From: Cristatella mucedo
Lineage: Eukaryota > Bryozoa > Phylactolaemata > Cristatellidae
Assembly: GCA_009760855.2 (NCBI GenBank)
Contig: WPIO01000153.1
Coordinates: forward strand, 763,001 to 827,000
Length of the DNA: 64,000 bases
Direction: 5' to 3'
Shown here one piece after another: positions 12,512-24,921 of this stretch. Below the pieces are notes generated by a model. It was not told the origin of the DNA, searched no databases, and saw only the letters and a program-made list of their open reading frames with translations. Position numbers and translations under genes: made by a program. How positions within the stretch are numbered: position 1 is the stretch's first letter; every line of letters starts with the position of its first letter.

Positions 12512-13612
12512 GAATATCCAGAAACTTCAAATTTGCTTTTCGGAGCATGCGGTAGCTGGCATCAGATTTCTGCACCTTGTTTCATGCATTTCGCACTTGA
12601 ATAACACATTTCGCACGCGTTCGCAGCAGATTGCCGAATATCTAGAAAATTCGAATCTGCTAGTCGGAGTGTAAGCTCGCAGGAATCAGAGTGCTGCAAC
12701 TTGTCGCAAGCCGTTCGCACTTGAATAACACATTTCGCACGAGTTCGCTACAGATTGCGGAATATCTAGGAACCTCAAATCTGCTCGCCGGAGCGTGCCC
12801 TGGCTGGCAGCAGAGTGCTGCACCTTGTTTTAAGAATTTCGCACTTGAAAAACACATTTCGCACGAGTTCACAGCCGATCGCGGAATAACTAGAAACTTC
12901 AAATCTGCTCGTCGGACCGTACGCTGGCTGAGAGCAGAGTGCTGCACCTTGCTACAACCATTTCGCAATTGAATAACTTATTTTGCACAGGTTCGCAGCA
13001 GATTGCGGACTATCCAGAAACTTCAAATCTGCTTTTTGGAGCATGCGGTAGCTGGCATCAGAGTGCTGCATCTTGTTTCATGCATTTCGCACTTGAATAA
13101 CACATTTCGCACGAGTTCGCAGCAGATTGCCGAATATCTAGAAAATTCGAATCTGCTCGTCGGAGTGTAAGCTCGCTGGCAGCAGAGTGCTGCACCTTGC
13201 TTTAAGAATTTCGCACATGAAAAACTAATTTCGCACGAGATCGCAGCAGATCGCCGAATATCCAGAAACTTCAAATCTGCTATTCGGAGCGTGCCCTGGC
13301 TGGCAGCAGAGTGCTGCACCTTGTCCCACGCATTTCGGACTTGAAAAACACATTTTGCACGAGTTCGCAGCAGATTGCGGATTATCTATAAACTTTAAAT
13401 CTGCTCGCCGGTGCGTGAGCTGGCTATGAGCAGAGTGCTGCACCTTGTTACAGCCATTTCGCAAATGAATAACTCATTTCGCACAGGTTCGCAGCAGATT
13501 GCGGAATATCTATACTTCAAATATGCTTTTCGGAGCGAGCAGTAGCTGGCATCAGAGTACCGCACCTTGTTTTCTGGGTTTCGCACTTGAATAACACATT
13601 TCGCACGAGTTC
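12512..13612. repeat. HOR segment, paralogue of 1,690-2,790
   Basis: Nine monomers match the block 10,822 bp upstream in order, including GCTCGCAGGAATCAGAGTG and the GAGTACCGCACCTTG monomer. To the right the sequence resembles 3,470-3,830 (GAATCTGCTCGTCGG then GTGCCCTGGC), although offsets change, which indicates small insertions or deletions of whole monomers. Confidence 0.7.
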
Positions 13613-14373
13613 GTAACAGATTGCGGAATATCTAGAAAATTCGAATCTGCTCGTCGGAGTGTAAGCTCGCTGGCAGCAGAGTGCTGCACCTTGTCGCGAG
13701 CATTTCGTCTATTGAATAACACATTTCGCATGAGTTCGCTACAGATTGCGGAATATCTAGAAACCACAAATCTGCTCGCCGGAGCGTGCCCTGGCTGGCA
13801 GCAGAGTGCTGCACCTTGTTTCGAGCATTTCACACTTGAATAACACATTTGCACGAGTTTACTGCAGATCGTGGAATAACTAGAAACTTTAAATCTGCTC
13901 GTCGGAGCGTACGCTGGCTGAGAGCAGAGTGCTGCACCTTGTTACAACCATTTCGCAATTGAATAACTCATTTCGCACAGGTTCGCATTAGATTGCGGAA
14001 TATCCAGAAACTTGAAATTTGCTTTTCGGAGCATGCGGTAGCCGGCATCAGAGTGCTGCAACTTGTTTCATGCATTTCGCACTTGAATAACACATTTCGC
14101 ACGAGTTCGCAGCAGATTGCCGAATATCCAGAAAATTGGAATCTCCTCGTTGGAGCGTGAGCTGGCGTGCAGCAGAGTGCTTCACCTTGTTTTAAGCATT
14201 TCGCACTTAAAATACACATTTCGCACGAGTTCGCAGCAGATTGCGGATTATCTAGAAACTTTAAATCTCCTCGCAGGTGCGGAGCTGGCTGGCAGCAGAG
14301 TGCTACACCTTGCTCTAAGCATTTCGCACTTAAAAAACTTATTTCGCACGAGTTCACAGCAGATCGCAGAATA

Positions 14374-14433
14374 TCCAGAAACTTTAAATTGAATAACTCA
14401 TTACGCAAAGGTTCGCATTAGATTGAGGAATAT
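14374..14433. repeat. Truncated satellite monomer (65-bp deletion), copy 3
   Basis: The deletion junction is at about 14,388, within the same four-monomer context as copies 4 and 5 (the monomer with GGCGTGCAGCAGAGTGCTTC lies about 210 bp upstream). It sits 4,397 bp after copy 2. Confidence 0.9.
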
Positions 14434-15379
14434 CCAGAAACTTCAAATTGGCTTTTCGGAGCATGCAGTAGCTGGCATCAGAGTGCTGCACCTTGTTTCA
14501 TGCATTTCGCCCTTGAATAACACATTTCGCACGAGTTCACAGCAGATTGCCGAATATCTAGAAAATTCGAATCTGCTCGTCGGAGTGTAAGCTCGCTGAC
14601 AGCAGAGTGCTGCACCTTGTCGCAAGCATTTCGCCCTTGAATAACACATTTCGCATTAGTTCGCAACAGATTGCGGAATATCTAGGAACCTCAAATCTGC
14701 TCGCCGGAGCGTGCCCTGGCTGGCAGCAGAGTGCTGCACCTTGTTTTAAGCATTTTACACTTGAAAAACACATTTTGCACGAGTTCACAGCAGATCGCGG
14801 AATAACTAGAAACTTTAAATCTGCTCGTCGGAGCGTACGCTGGCTGAGAGCAGAGTGCTGCACTTTGTTTCAATCATTTCGCACTTGAATAACACATTTC
14901 GCACGAGTTCGCAGCAAATCGCAGAGTATCTAGAGAATTCATATCCGCTTGTCGGAGCATGTGCTGGCAGGCAGCAGAGTGCTGCACCTTGTTTCAAAAA
15001 TTTCCCACGTGACTAACACATTTCGCACAAGTTTGCAGCAGATCGCGGAATATTCAGAAACTTCAAATCTGCTATTCGGAGCGTGCTTTGACTGGCAGCA
15101 GAGTGCTGCACCTTGTCGCAAGCATTTCGCCCTTTAATAACACATTTCGCACGAGTTCGCAACAGATTGCGGAATATCTAGAAACTTCAAATCTACTCGC
15201 CGGTGTGTGAGCTGGCTGGCAGCAGAGTGCTACACCTTGTTACAACCATTTCGCAATTGAATAACTCATTTCGCACAGGTTCGCAGCAGATTGCAGAATA
15301 TCCAGAAACGTCAAATCTGCTTTTTGGAGCATGCAGTAGCTGGCATCAGAGTGCTGCACCTTGTGTCAAGCATTTCGCA

Positions 15380-16690
15380 CTTGAATAACACATTTCGCAC
15401 GAGTTCGCTACAGATTGCGGAATATCTAGAAACCACAAATCTGCTCGCCGGAGCGTGCCCTGGCTGGCAGCAGAGTGCTGCACCTTGTTTCGGGCATTTC
15501 ACACTTGAATAACACATTTTGCACGAGTTTACTGCAGATCGCGGAATAACTAGAAACTTTAAATCTGCTCGTCGGAGCGTACGCTGGCTGAGAGCAGAGT
15601 GCTGCACTTTGTTTCAATCAATTCGCACTTAAATAACACATTTCGAACGAGTTCGCAGCAGATTGCCGAATAGCTAGAAAATTTGAATCTGCTCGTCAGA
15701 GTGTGAGCTGGCTGGCAGCAGAGTGCTGCACCTTGTCGCAAGCATTTTGCCCTTGAATGACACATTTCGCACGAGTTCGCAACAGATTGCGGAATATCTA
15801 GAAACCTCAAGTCTGCTCGCCGGAGCGTGCCCTGGCTGGCAGCAGAGTGCTGCACCTTGTTTTAAGCATTTCACAGTTGAAAAACACATTTTGCACGAGT
15901 TCACAGCAGGTCGCGGCATAACTAGAAACTTCAAATCTTCTCGTCGGACCGTACGCTGGCTGAGAGCAGAGTGCTGCACCTTGTTACAACCGTTTCGCAA
16001 TTGAATAACTCATTTCGCACAGGTTCGCATTAGATTGCGGAATATCCAGAAACTTCAAATTTGCTTTTCGGAGCATGCGGTAGCTGGCATCAGAGTGCTG
16101 CACCTTGTTTCATGCATTTCGCACTTGAATAATACATTTCGCACGCGTTCGCAGCGGATTGCCGAATATCTAGAAAATTCGAATCTGCTCATCGGAGTGT
16201 AAGCTCGCAGGAATCAGAGTGCTGCAACTTGTCGCAAGCCGTTCGCACTTGAATAACACATTTCGCACGAGTTTTCTACAGATTGCGGAATATCTAGGAA
16301 CCTCAAATCTGCTCGCCGGAGCGTGCCCTGGCTGTCAGCAGAGTGCTGCACCTTGTTTTAAGCATTTCACACTTGAAAAACACATTTTGCACGAGTTCAC
16401 AGCAGATCGCGGAATAACTAGAAACTTCAAGTCTGCTCGTCGGACCGTATGCTGGCTGAGAGCAGAGTGCTGCACCTTGTTACAACCATCTCGCAATTGA
16501 ATAACTTATTTTGCACAGGTTCGCAGCAGATTGCGGACTATCCAGAAACTTCAAATCTGCTTTTTGGAGCATGCGGTAGCTGGCATCAGAGTGCTGCACC
16601 TTGTTTCATGCATTTCGCACTTGAATAACACATTTCGCACGAGTTCGCAGTAGATTGCCGAATATCTAGAAAATTAGAATCTGCTCGTCA
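15380..16690. repeat. HOR segment, paralogue of 1,030-2,340
   Basis: The same monomer order as the block 14,350 bp upstream. It abuts the left end of the first 3,033-bp tandem unit. Differences from the upstream copy are scattered single-base changes, many at CpG sites. Confidence 0.75.
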
Positions 16691-16694
16691 GAGT

Positions 16695-19600
16695 GTGAGC
16701 TGGCTGGCAGCAGAGTGCTGCACCTTGTCGCAAGCATTTCGCCCTTGAATAACACATTTCGCACGAGTTCGCAACAGATAGCGGAATATCTAGAAACCTC
16801 ACATCTGCTCGCCGGAGCATGCCCTGGCTGGCAGCAGAGTGCTGCACCTTCTTTTAAGCATTTCACACTTGAAAAACACATTTTGCACGAGTTCACAACA
16901 GATCGCGGAATAACTAGAAACTTCAAATCTGCTCGTCGGACCGTACGCTGGCTGAGAGCAGAGTGCTGCACCTTGTTACAGCCATTTCGCAATTGAATAA
17001 CTCATTTTGCACAGGTTCGCAGCAGATTGCGGAATATCCAGAAACTTCAAATCTGCTTTTTAGAGCATGCGGTAGCTGGCATCAGAGTGCTGCACCTTGT
17101 TTTCTGCATTTTGCACTTGAATAACACTTTTCGCACGAGTTCGCAGCAGATTGCCGAATATCTAGAAAATTCGAATCTGCTCGTCGGAGTGTAAGCTCGC
17201 TGGCAGCAGATTGCTGCACCTTGTCGCGAGCATTTTGCCCTTGAATAACACATTTCGCACGAGTCCACAACAGATTGCGGAATATCTAGAAACCTCAAAT
17301 CTGCTCGCCGGAGCGTGCCCTGGCTGGCAGCAGAGTGCTGCACCTCGTTTTAAGCCTTTCACACTTGAAAAACACATTTTGCACGAGTTCACAGCAGATC
17401 GCGAAATAACTAGAAACTTTAAATCTGCTCTTCGGAGCGTACGCTGGCTGAGAGCAGAGTGCTGCACTTTGTTTCAATCATTTCGCACTTAAATAACACA
17501 TTTCGAACGAGTTCGCAGCAGATTGCCGAATATCTAGAATATTTGAATCTGCTCGTCGGAGTGTGAGCTGGCTGGCAGCTGAGTGCTGCACCTTGTCGCA
17601 AGCATTTTGCCCTTGAATGACACATTTCGCACGAGTTCGCAACAGATTGCGGAATATCTGGAAACCTCAAGTCTGCTCGCCGGAGTGTAAGCTCGCTGGC
17701 AGCAGAGTGCTGCACCTTGTTTTAAGCGTTTCACAGTTGAAAAACACATTTTGCACGAGTTCACATCAGGTCGCAATATAACTAGAAACTTCAAATCTTC
17801 TCGTCGGACCGTACGCTGGCTGAGAGCAGAGTGCTGCACCTTGTTACAACCATTTCGCAATTGAATAACTCATTTCGCACAGGTTCGCATTAGATTGCGG
17901 AATATCCAGAAACTTGAAATTTGCTTTTCGGAGCATGCGGTAGCCGGCATCAGAGTGCTGCACCTTGTTTCATGCATTTCGCACTTGAATAACACATTTC
18001 GCACGAGTTCGCAGCAGATTGCCGAATATCCAGAAAATTGGAATCTCCTCGTTGGAGCGTAAGCTGGCGTGCAGCAGAGTGCTTCACCTTGTTTTAAGCA
18101 TTTTGCACTTAAAATACACATTTCGCACGAGTTCGCAGCAGATTGCGGATTATCTAGAAACTTTAAATCTCCTCGCAGGTGCGGAGCTGGCTGGCAGCAG
18201 AGTGCTACACTTTGCTCTAAGCATTTCGCACTTAAAAAACTTATTTCGCACGAGTTCACAGCAGATCGCAGAATATCCAGAAACTTTAAATTGAATAACT
18301 CATTACCCAAAGGTTCGCATTAGATTGAGGAATATCCAAAAACTTCAAATTGGCTTTTCGGAGCATGCAGTAGCTGGCATCAGAGTGCTGCACCTTGTTT
18401 CATGCATTTCGCCCTTGAATAACACATTTCGCACGAGTTCGCAGCAGATTGCCGAATATCTAGAAAATTCGAATCTGCTCGTCGGAGTGTAAGCTCGCTG
18501 GCAGCAGAGTGCTGCACCTTGTCGCAAGCATTTCGCCCTTGACTAACACATTTCGCACGAGTTCGCAACAGATTGCGGAATATCTAGGAACCTCAAATCT
18601 GCTCGCCGGAGCATGCCCTGGCTGGCAGCAGAGTGCTGCACCTTGTTTTAAGCATTTTACACTTGAAAAACACATTTTGCACGAGTTCACAGCAGATCGC
18701 AGAATAACTAGAAACTTTAAATCTGCTCGTCGCAGCGTACGCTGGCTGAGAGCAGAGTGCTGCACTTTGTTTCAATCATTTCGCACTTGAATAACACATT
18801 TCGCACGAGTTCGCAGGAAATCGCAGAGTATCTAGAGAATTCATATCCGCTTGTCGGAGCATGTGCTGGCAGGCAGCAGAGTGCTGCACCTTGTTTCAAA
18901 AATTTCCCACGTGACTAACACATTTCGCACAAGTTTGCAGCAGATCGCGGAATATTCAGAAACTTCAAATCTGCTATTCGGAGCGTGCTTTGGCTGGCAG
19001 CAGAGTGCTGCACCTTGTCGCAAGCATTTCGCCCTTTAATAACACATTTCGCACGAGTTCGCAACAGATTGCGGAATATCTAGAAACTTCAAATCTACTC
19101 GCCGGTGTGTGAACTGGCTGGCAGCAGAGTGCTACACCTTGTTACAACCATTTCGCAATTGAATAACTCATTTCGCACAGGTTCGCAGCAGATTGCAGAA
19201 TATCCAGAAACGTCAAATCTGCTTTTTGGAGCATGCAGTAGCTGGCATCAGAGTGCTGCACCTTGTGTCAAGCATTTCGCACTTGAATAACACATTTCGC
19301 ACGAGTTCCCTACAGATTGCGGAATATCTAGGAACCTCAAATCTGCTCGCCGGAGCGTGCCCTGGCTGGCAGCAGAGTGCTGCACCTCTTTTTAAGCATT
19401 TCACACTTAAAAAAGACATTTTGCACGAGTTCGCAGCAGGTCGCAGAAAAACTAGAAACTTCAAATCTGCTCCTCAGAGCGTGTACTGGCTAACAGCAGA
19501 GTGCTGCACCTTGTTACAGCCATTTCGCAAGTGAATAACTCATTTTGCACAGGTTCGCAGCAGATTGCGGAATATCCAGAAACTACAAATCTGCTTTTTG

Positions 19601-19727
19601 GAGCATGCGTAGCTGGCATCAGAGTGCTGCACCTTGTTTCATGCATTTCGCACTTGAATAAAACATTTCGCACGAGTTCGAAGCAGATTGCCGAATAACT
19701 AGAAAATTCGAATCTGCTCGTTGAAGT
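16695..19727. repeat. 3,033-bp HOR unit (24.5 monomers), tandem copy 1
   Basis: This unit is repeated immediately downstream with an offset of exactly 3,033 bp over nearly its whole length. It holds 24 full monomers plus the 59-bp truncated monomer (junction about 18,289), which explains why the unit is not a whole number of 124-bp repeats. Single-base differences from copy 2 are few and scattered. One is a patch near 17,680-17,700 where this copy reads GGAGTGTAAGCTCGC and copy 2 reads GGAGCGAGCCCTGGC. Confidence 0.88.
18274..18333. repeat. Truncated satellite monomer (65-bp deletion), copy 4
   Basis: The junction is at about 18,289; TCCAGA at 18,276 and TCCAAA at 18,335 are 59 bp apart. It lies inside the first 3,033-bp HOR unit, 3,901 bp after copy 3. 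Confidence 0.92.
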
Positions 19728-22700
19728 GTGAGCTAGCTGGCAGCAGAGTGCTGCACCTTGTCGCAAGCATTTCGCCCTTGAATAACACATTTCGCACGAG
19801 TTCGCAACAGATAGCGGAATATCTAGAAACCTCACATCTGCTCGCCGGAGCATGCCCTGGCTGGCAGCAGAGTGCTGCACCTTCTTTTAAGCATTTCACA
19901 CTTGAAAAACACATTTTGCACGAGTTCACAACAGATCGCGGAATAACTAGAAACTTCAAATCTGCTCGTCGGACCGTACGCTGGCTGAGAGCAGAGTGCT
20001 GCACCTTGTTACAGCCATTTCGCAATTGAATAACTCATTTTGCACAGGTTCGCAGCAGATTGCGGAATATCCAGAAACTTCAAATCTGCTTTTTAGAGCA
20101 TGCGGTAGCTGGCATCAGAGTGCTGCACCTTGTTTTCTGCATTTTGCACTTGAATAACACTTTTCGCACGAGTTCGCAGCAGATTGCCGAATATCTAGAA
20201 AATTCGAATCTGCTCGTCGGAGTGTAAGCTCGCTGGCAGCAGATTGCTGCACCTTGTCGCGAGCATTTTGCCCTTGAATAACACATTTCGCACGAGTCCA
20301 CAACAGATTGCGGAATATCTAGAAACCTCAAATCTGCTCGCCGGAGCGTGCCCTGGCTGGCAGCAGAGTGCTGCACCTCGTTTTAAGCCTTTCACACTTG
20401 AAAAACACATTTTGCACGAGTTCACAGCAGATCGCGAAATAACTAGAAACTTTAAATCTGCTCGTCGGAGCGTACGCTGGCTGAGAGCAGAGTGCTGCAC
20501 TTTGTTTCAATCATTTCGCACTTAAATAACACATTTCGAACGAGTTCGCAGCAGATTGCCGAATATCTAGAATATTTGAATCTGCTCGTCGGAGTGTGAG
20601 CTGGCTGGCAGCTGAGTGCTGCACCTTGTCGCAAGCATTTTGCCCTTGAATGACACATTTCGCACGAGTTCGCAACAGATTGCGGAATATCTGGAAACCT
20701 CAAGTCTGCTCGCCGGAGCGAGCCCTGGCTGGCAGCAGAGTGCTGCACCTTGTTTTAAGCGTTTCACAGTTGAAAAACACATTTTGCACGAGTTCACAGC
20801 AGGTCGCAATATAACTAGAAACTTCAAATCTTCTCGTCGGACCGTACGCTGGCTGTGAGCAGAGTGCTGCACCTTGTTACAACCATTTCGCAATTGAATA
20901 ACTCATTTCGCACAGGTTCGCATTAGATTGCGGAATATCCAGAAACTTCAAATCTGCTTTTTGGAGCATGCGGTAGCTGGCATCAGAGTGCTGCACCTTA
21001 TTTCATGCATTTCGCACTTGAATAACACATTTCGCACGAGTTCGCAGCAGATTGCCAAATATCCAGAAAATTGGAATCTCCTCGTTGGAGCGTGAGCTGG
21101 CGTGCAGCAGAGTGCTTCACCTTGTTTTAAGCATTTCGCACTTAAAATACACATTTCGCACGAGTTCGCAGCAGATTGCGGATTATCTAGAAACTTTAAA
21201 TCTCCTCGCAGGTGCGGAGCTGGCTGGCAGCAGAGTGCTACACCTTGCTCTAAGCATTTCGCACTTAAAAAACTTATTTCGCACGAGTTCACAGCAGATC
21301 GCAGAATATCCAGAAACTTTAAATTGAATAACTCATTACCCAAAGGTTCGCATTAGATTGAGGAATATCCAGAAACTTCAAATTGGCTTTTCGGAGCATG
21401 CAGTAGCTGGCATCAGAGTGCTGCACCTTGTTTCATGCATTTCGCCCTTGAATAACACATTTCGCACGAGTTCGCAGCAGATTGCCGAATATCTAGAAAA
21501 TTCGAATCTGCTCGTCGGAGTGTAAGCTCGCTGGCAGCAGAGTGCTGCACCTTGTCGCAAGCATTTCGCCCTTGACTAACACATTTCGCACGAGTTCGCA
21601 ACAGATTGCGGAATATCTAGGAACCTCAAATCTGCTCGCCGGAGCGTGCCCTGGCTGGCAGCAGAGTGCTGCACCTTGTTTTAAGCATTTTACACTTGAA
21701 AAACACATTTTGCACGAGTTCACAGCAGATCGCGGAATAACTAGAGACTTTAAATCTGCTCGTCGGAGCGTACGCTGGCTGAGAGCAGAGTGCTGCACTT
21801 TGTTTCAATCATTTCGCACTTGAATAACACATTTCGCACGAGTTCGCAGCAAATCGCAGAGTATCTAGAGAATTCATATCCGCTTGTCGGAGCATGTGCT
21901 GGCAGGCAGCAGAGTGCTGCACCTTGTTTCAAAAATTTCCCACGTGACTAACACATTTCGCACAAGTTTGCAGCAGATCGCGGAATATTCAGAAACTTCA
22001 AATCTGCTATTCGGAGCGTGCTTTGGCTGGCAGCAGAGTGCTGCACCTTGTCGCAAGCATTTCGCCCTTTAATAACACATTTCGCACGAGTTCGCAACAG
22101 ATTTCGGAATATCTAGAAACTTCAAATCTACTCGCCGGTGTGTGAGCTGGCTGGCAGCAGAGTGCTACACCTTGTTACAACCATTTCGCAATTGAATAAC
22201 TCATTTCGCACAGGTTCGCAGCAGATTGCAGAATATCCAGAAACGTCAAATCTGCTTTTTGGAGCATGCAGTAGCTGGCATCAGAGTGCTGCACCTTGTG
22301 TCAAGCATTTCGCACTTGAATAACACATTTCGCACGAGTTCCCTACAGCTTGCGGAATATCTAGGAACCTCAAATCTGCTCGCCGGAGCGTGCCCTGGCT
22401 GGCAGCAGAGTGCTGCACCTCTTTTTAAGCATTTCACACTTAAAAAAGACATTTTGCACGAGTTCGCAGCAGGTCGCAGAAAAACTAGAAACTTCAAATC
22501 TGCTCCTCAGAGCGTGTACTGGCTAACAGCAGAGTGCTGCACCTTGTTACAGCCATTTCGCAACTGAATAACTCATTTTGCACAGGTTCGCAGCAGATTG
22601 CGGAATATCCAGAAACTTCAAATCTGCTTTTTGGAGCATGCGTAGCTGGCATCAGAGTGCTGCACCTTGTTTCATGCATTTCGCACTTGAATAAAACATT

Positions 22701-22757
22701 TCGCACGAGTTCGAAGCAGATTGCCGAATAACTAGAAAATTCGAATCTGCTCGTCGG
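19728..22757. repeat. 3,033-bp HOR unit (24.5 monomers), tandem copy 2
   Basis: The second tandem copy of the unit. It ends at about 22,757, where the sequence switches from the AATTCGAATCTGCTCGT monomer directly to a GTACGCTGGCTGAGAG monomer resembling 12,050-12,330. The internal truncated monomer junction is at about 21,322, exactly 3,033 bp after that of copy 1. Confidence 0.88.
21308..21366. repeat. Truncated satellite monomer (65-bp deletion), copy 5
   Basis: The junction is at about 21,322, with the same flanks as copy 4, including ATTACCCAAAGG, which distinguishes copies 4 and 5 from copies 1-3 (ATTACGCAAAGG). That shared change supports a common origin of the two tandem units. Confidence 0.92.
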
Positions 22758-23060
22758 AGCGTACGCTGGCTGAGAGCAGAGTGCTGCACTTTGTTACAAT
22801 CATTTCGCACTTGAATAACACATTTTAAACGAGTTCGCAGCAGATCGCCGAATATCTAGAAAAATTGAATCTGCTCGTCGGAATGTGAGCTGGCTGGCAG
22901 CAGAGTGCTGCACCTTGTCGCAAGCATTTTGCCATTGAATGCCACATTTCGCACGAGTTCGCTACAGATTGCGGAATATCTAGGAACCTTAAATCTGCTC
23001 GCCGGAGCGTGCCCTGGCTGGCAGCAGAGTGCTGCACCTTGTTTTAAGGCTTTCACACTT

Positions 23061-24921
23061 GAAAAACACATTTTGCACGAGTTCACAGCAGATCGCGAAA
23101 TAACTAGAAACTTTAAATCTGCTCGTCGGAGCGTACGCTGGCTGAGAGCAGAGTGCTGCACTTTGTTTCAATCATTTCGCACTTAAATAACACATTTCGA
23201 ACGAGTTCGCAGCAGATTGCCGAATATCTAGAATATTTGAATCTGCTCGTCGGAGTGTGAGCTGGCTGGCAGCAGAGTGCTGCACCTTGTCGCAAGCATT
23301 TTGCCCATGAATGACACATTTCGCACGAGTTCGCAACAGATTGCGGAATATCTAGAAACCTCAAGTCTGCTCGCCGGAGCGTGCCCTGGCTGGCAGCAGA
23401 GTGCTGCACCATGTTTCAATCATTTCGCACGTTAATAACACATTTCGAACGAGTTTGTAGCTGATCGCTGAATATGTAGAAACTTAAAATCTCCTCTTCG
23501 GAGCGTGCGGTAGCTGGCAGCAGAGTACTGCACCTTGGTACAAGCATGGCTCGATTGACTAACTCATTTCGCACAAGTTCGCAGCAGATCGGGGAGTATC
23601 CAGAAACTTCAAATCTGCTTTTCGGAGCGATCAGTACCTGGCATCAGAGTGCTGAATCTGGTTTTCTGCATTTCGCACTCAAATAACACATTTCGCACGA
23701 GTTCGCAGCAGATTGCCGAATACCTAGAATATTCTAATCAGCTCGTCGGAGCGTCAGCTGGCTAGCAGCAGTGTGCTGCACCTTGTTTTAAGCATTTCCC
23801 ACTTAAAATACACATTTCGCACGAGTTCGCAGCAGATTGCGGAATATCTAGAAACGTCAAATCTGCTCTTCAGAACGTGCACTGGCTGGCACCAGAGTGC
23901 TGCACCTTGTTTCAAGCATTTTGCACTTGAAAAACACATTTCGCTCGAGTTCGCAGAAGATCGCAGAATAATTAGAAACTTCAAATCTGCTCTTCGGAGC
24001 GTGGGCTAGCTGGTAGCAAAGTGCTGCACCTTTTTTTTTCAAGCATTTTGCGTTTTAATAAAACATTTCGCACGGGTTCGCAGCAGATTGCGGAATACCT
24101 AGAAACTTTAAATCTGCTCGCCGGTGTGTGAGCTGGCTGGCAGCAGATTGCTACACCTTGCTTTAAGCATTTCGCACTTAAAAAACTCATTTCGCACGAG
24201 TTAGCATCAGATCGCAGAATATCCAGAAACGTCAAATCTGCTATCAGGAGCTGTGGTAGTTAGCAGCTGAGTGCTGCACCTTGCTTCAAACGTTTCGAAC
24301 TTGAATGACTCATTTCGCACGAGTTTGCAGCAGATCGAGGAGTATCCAGAAAGTTTAAATCTGCTCTTTCACAACGTGCACTGGCTGGCAGCAGAGTGCT
24401 GCACCTTGTTTCAAGCATTTTGCACCTGAAAAACACATTTCGCTCAAGTTCGCAGAAGATCGCAGAATAATTAGAAACTTCAAATCGGCTCTTAGGAGCG
24501 TGCGCTGGCTAGTAGCAGAGTGCTGCACCTTTTTTCAAGCATATTTCACTTTAATAAAACTTTTCGCACGAGTTCGCAACAGATTGCGGAATATCTAGAA
24601 ACTTCGAATCTGCTATTAGGAGCTGCTGTAGCTGGCAGCTGAGTGCTGCACCTTGCTTCAAGTATTTCGAACTTGAATGACTCATTTCGCACAAGATCCC
24701 AGCAGATCGTGGAATATCTAGAAACTTTATATCTGCTAGCCGGTGCGTGAGCTGGCTGGCAGCTGAGTGCTGCACCTTGTTTCTAGCATTTCGCACGGGA
24801 ATAATACATTTAGCACAAGTTCGCAGCGGATTGCGGAATATCTAGAAACTTCAAATCTGCTATTAGGAGCTGCTGTAGCTGGCAGCTGAGTGCTGCACCT
24901 TCCCTTAAGCATTTCGCACTT
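23061..24921. repeat. 1,861-bp tandem duplication (15 monomers), copy 1
   Basis: This block is repeated directly downstream with an offset of 1,861 bp, falling to 1,857 bp after two homopolymer differences: T9 here at 24,031 against T6 in copy 2, and CTCTTTCAC here against CTCTTCAC. Apart from these I saw only two base changes in 1.86 kb, so the duplication is very young or has been recently homogenised. Confidence 0.9.

Larger units (their letters stand above)
1..23060. repeat. Satellite domain A (gtacgctgg / gtaagctcg subtypes)
   Basis: This part of the array is built mainly from five monomer subtypes told apart by their linkers: GTGCCCTGGCTGGCAGC, GTACGCTGGCTGAGAGC, GTAAGCTCGCTGGCAGC, GCATGCGGTAGCTGGCATC and GTGAGCTGGCTGGC. 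The GTACGCTGGCTGAGAG subtype tends to recur every three or four monomers. Large blocks are reused at several spacings (2,826, 3,033, 3,946-4,033, 4,395, 8,297, 10,822 and 14,350 bp), so the domain is a shuffled HOR rather than a regular one. The right edge is placed where domain-B linkers begin, within the first copy of the 1,861-bp duplication; it is a change of subtype, not a break in the satellite. Confidence 0.8.

Noticed and set aside
24031-24039. Poly-T and poly-A runs (24,031; 9,931; 63,825) as retroelement tails
   Set aside because: They are short length variants of the satellite's own CCTTTTTTC, CTTAAAAAAC and GGAAAAAC runs. There is no retroelement body or target-site duplication beside them.
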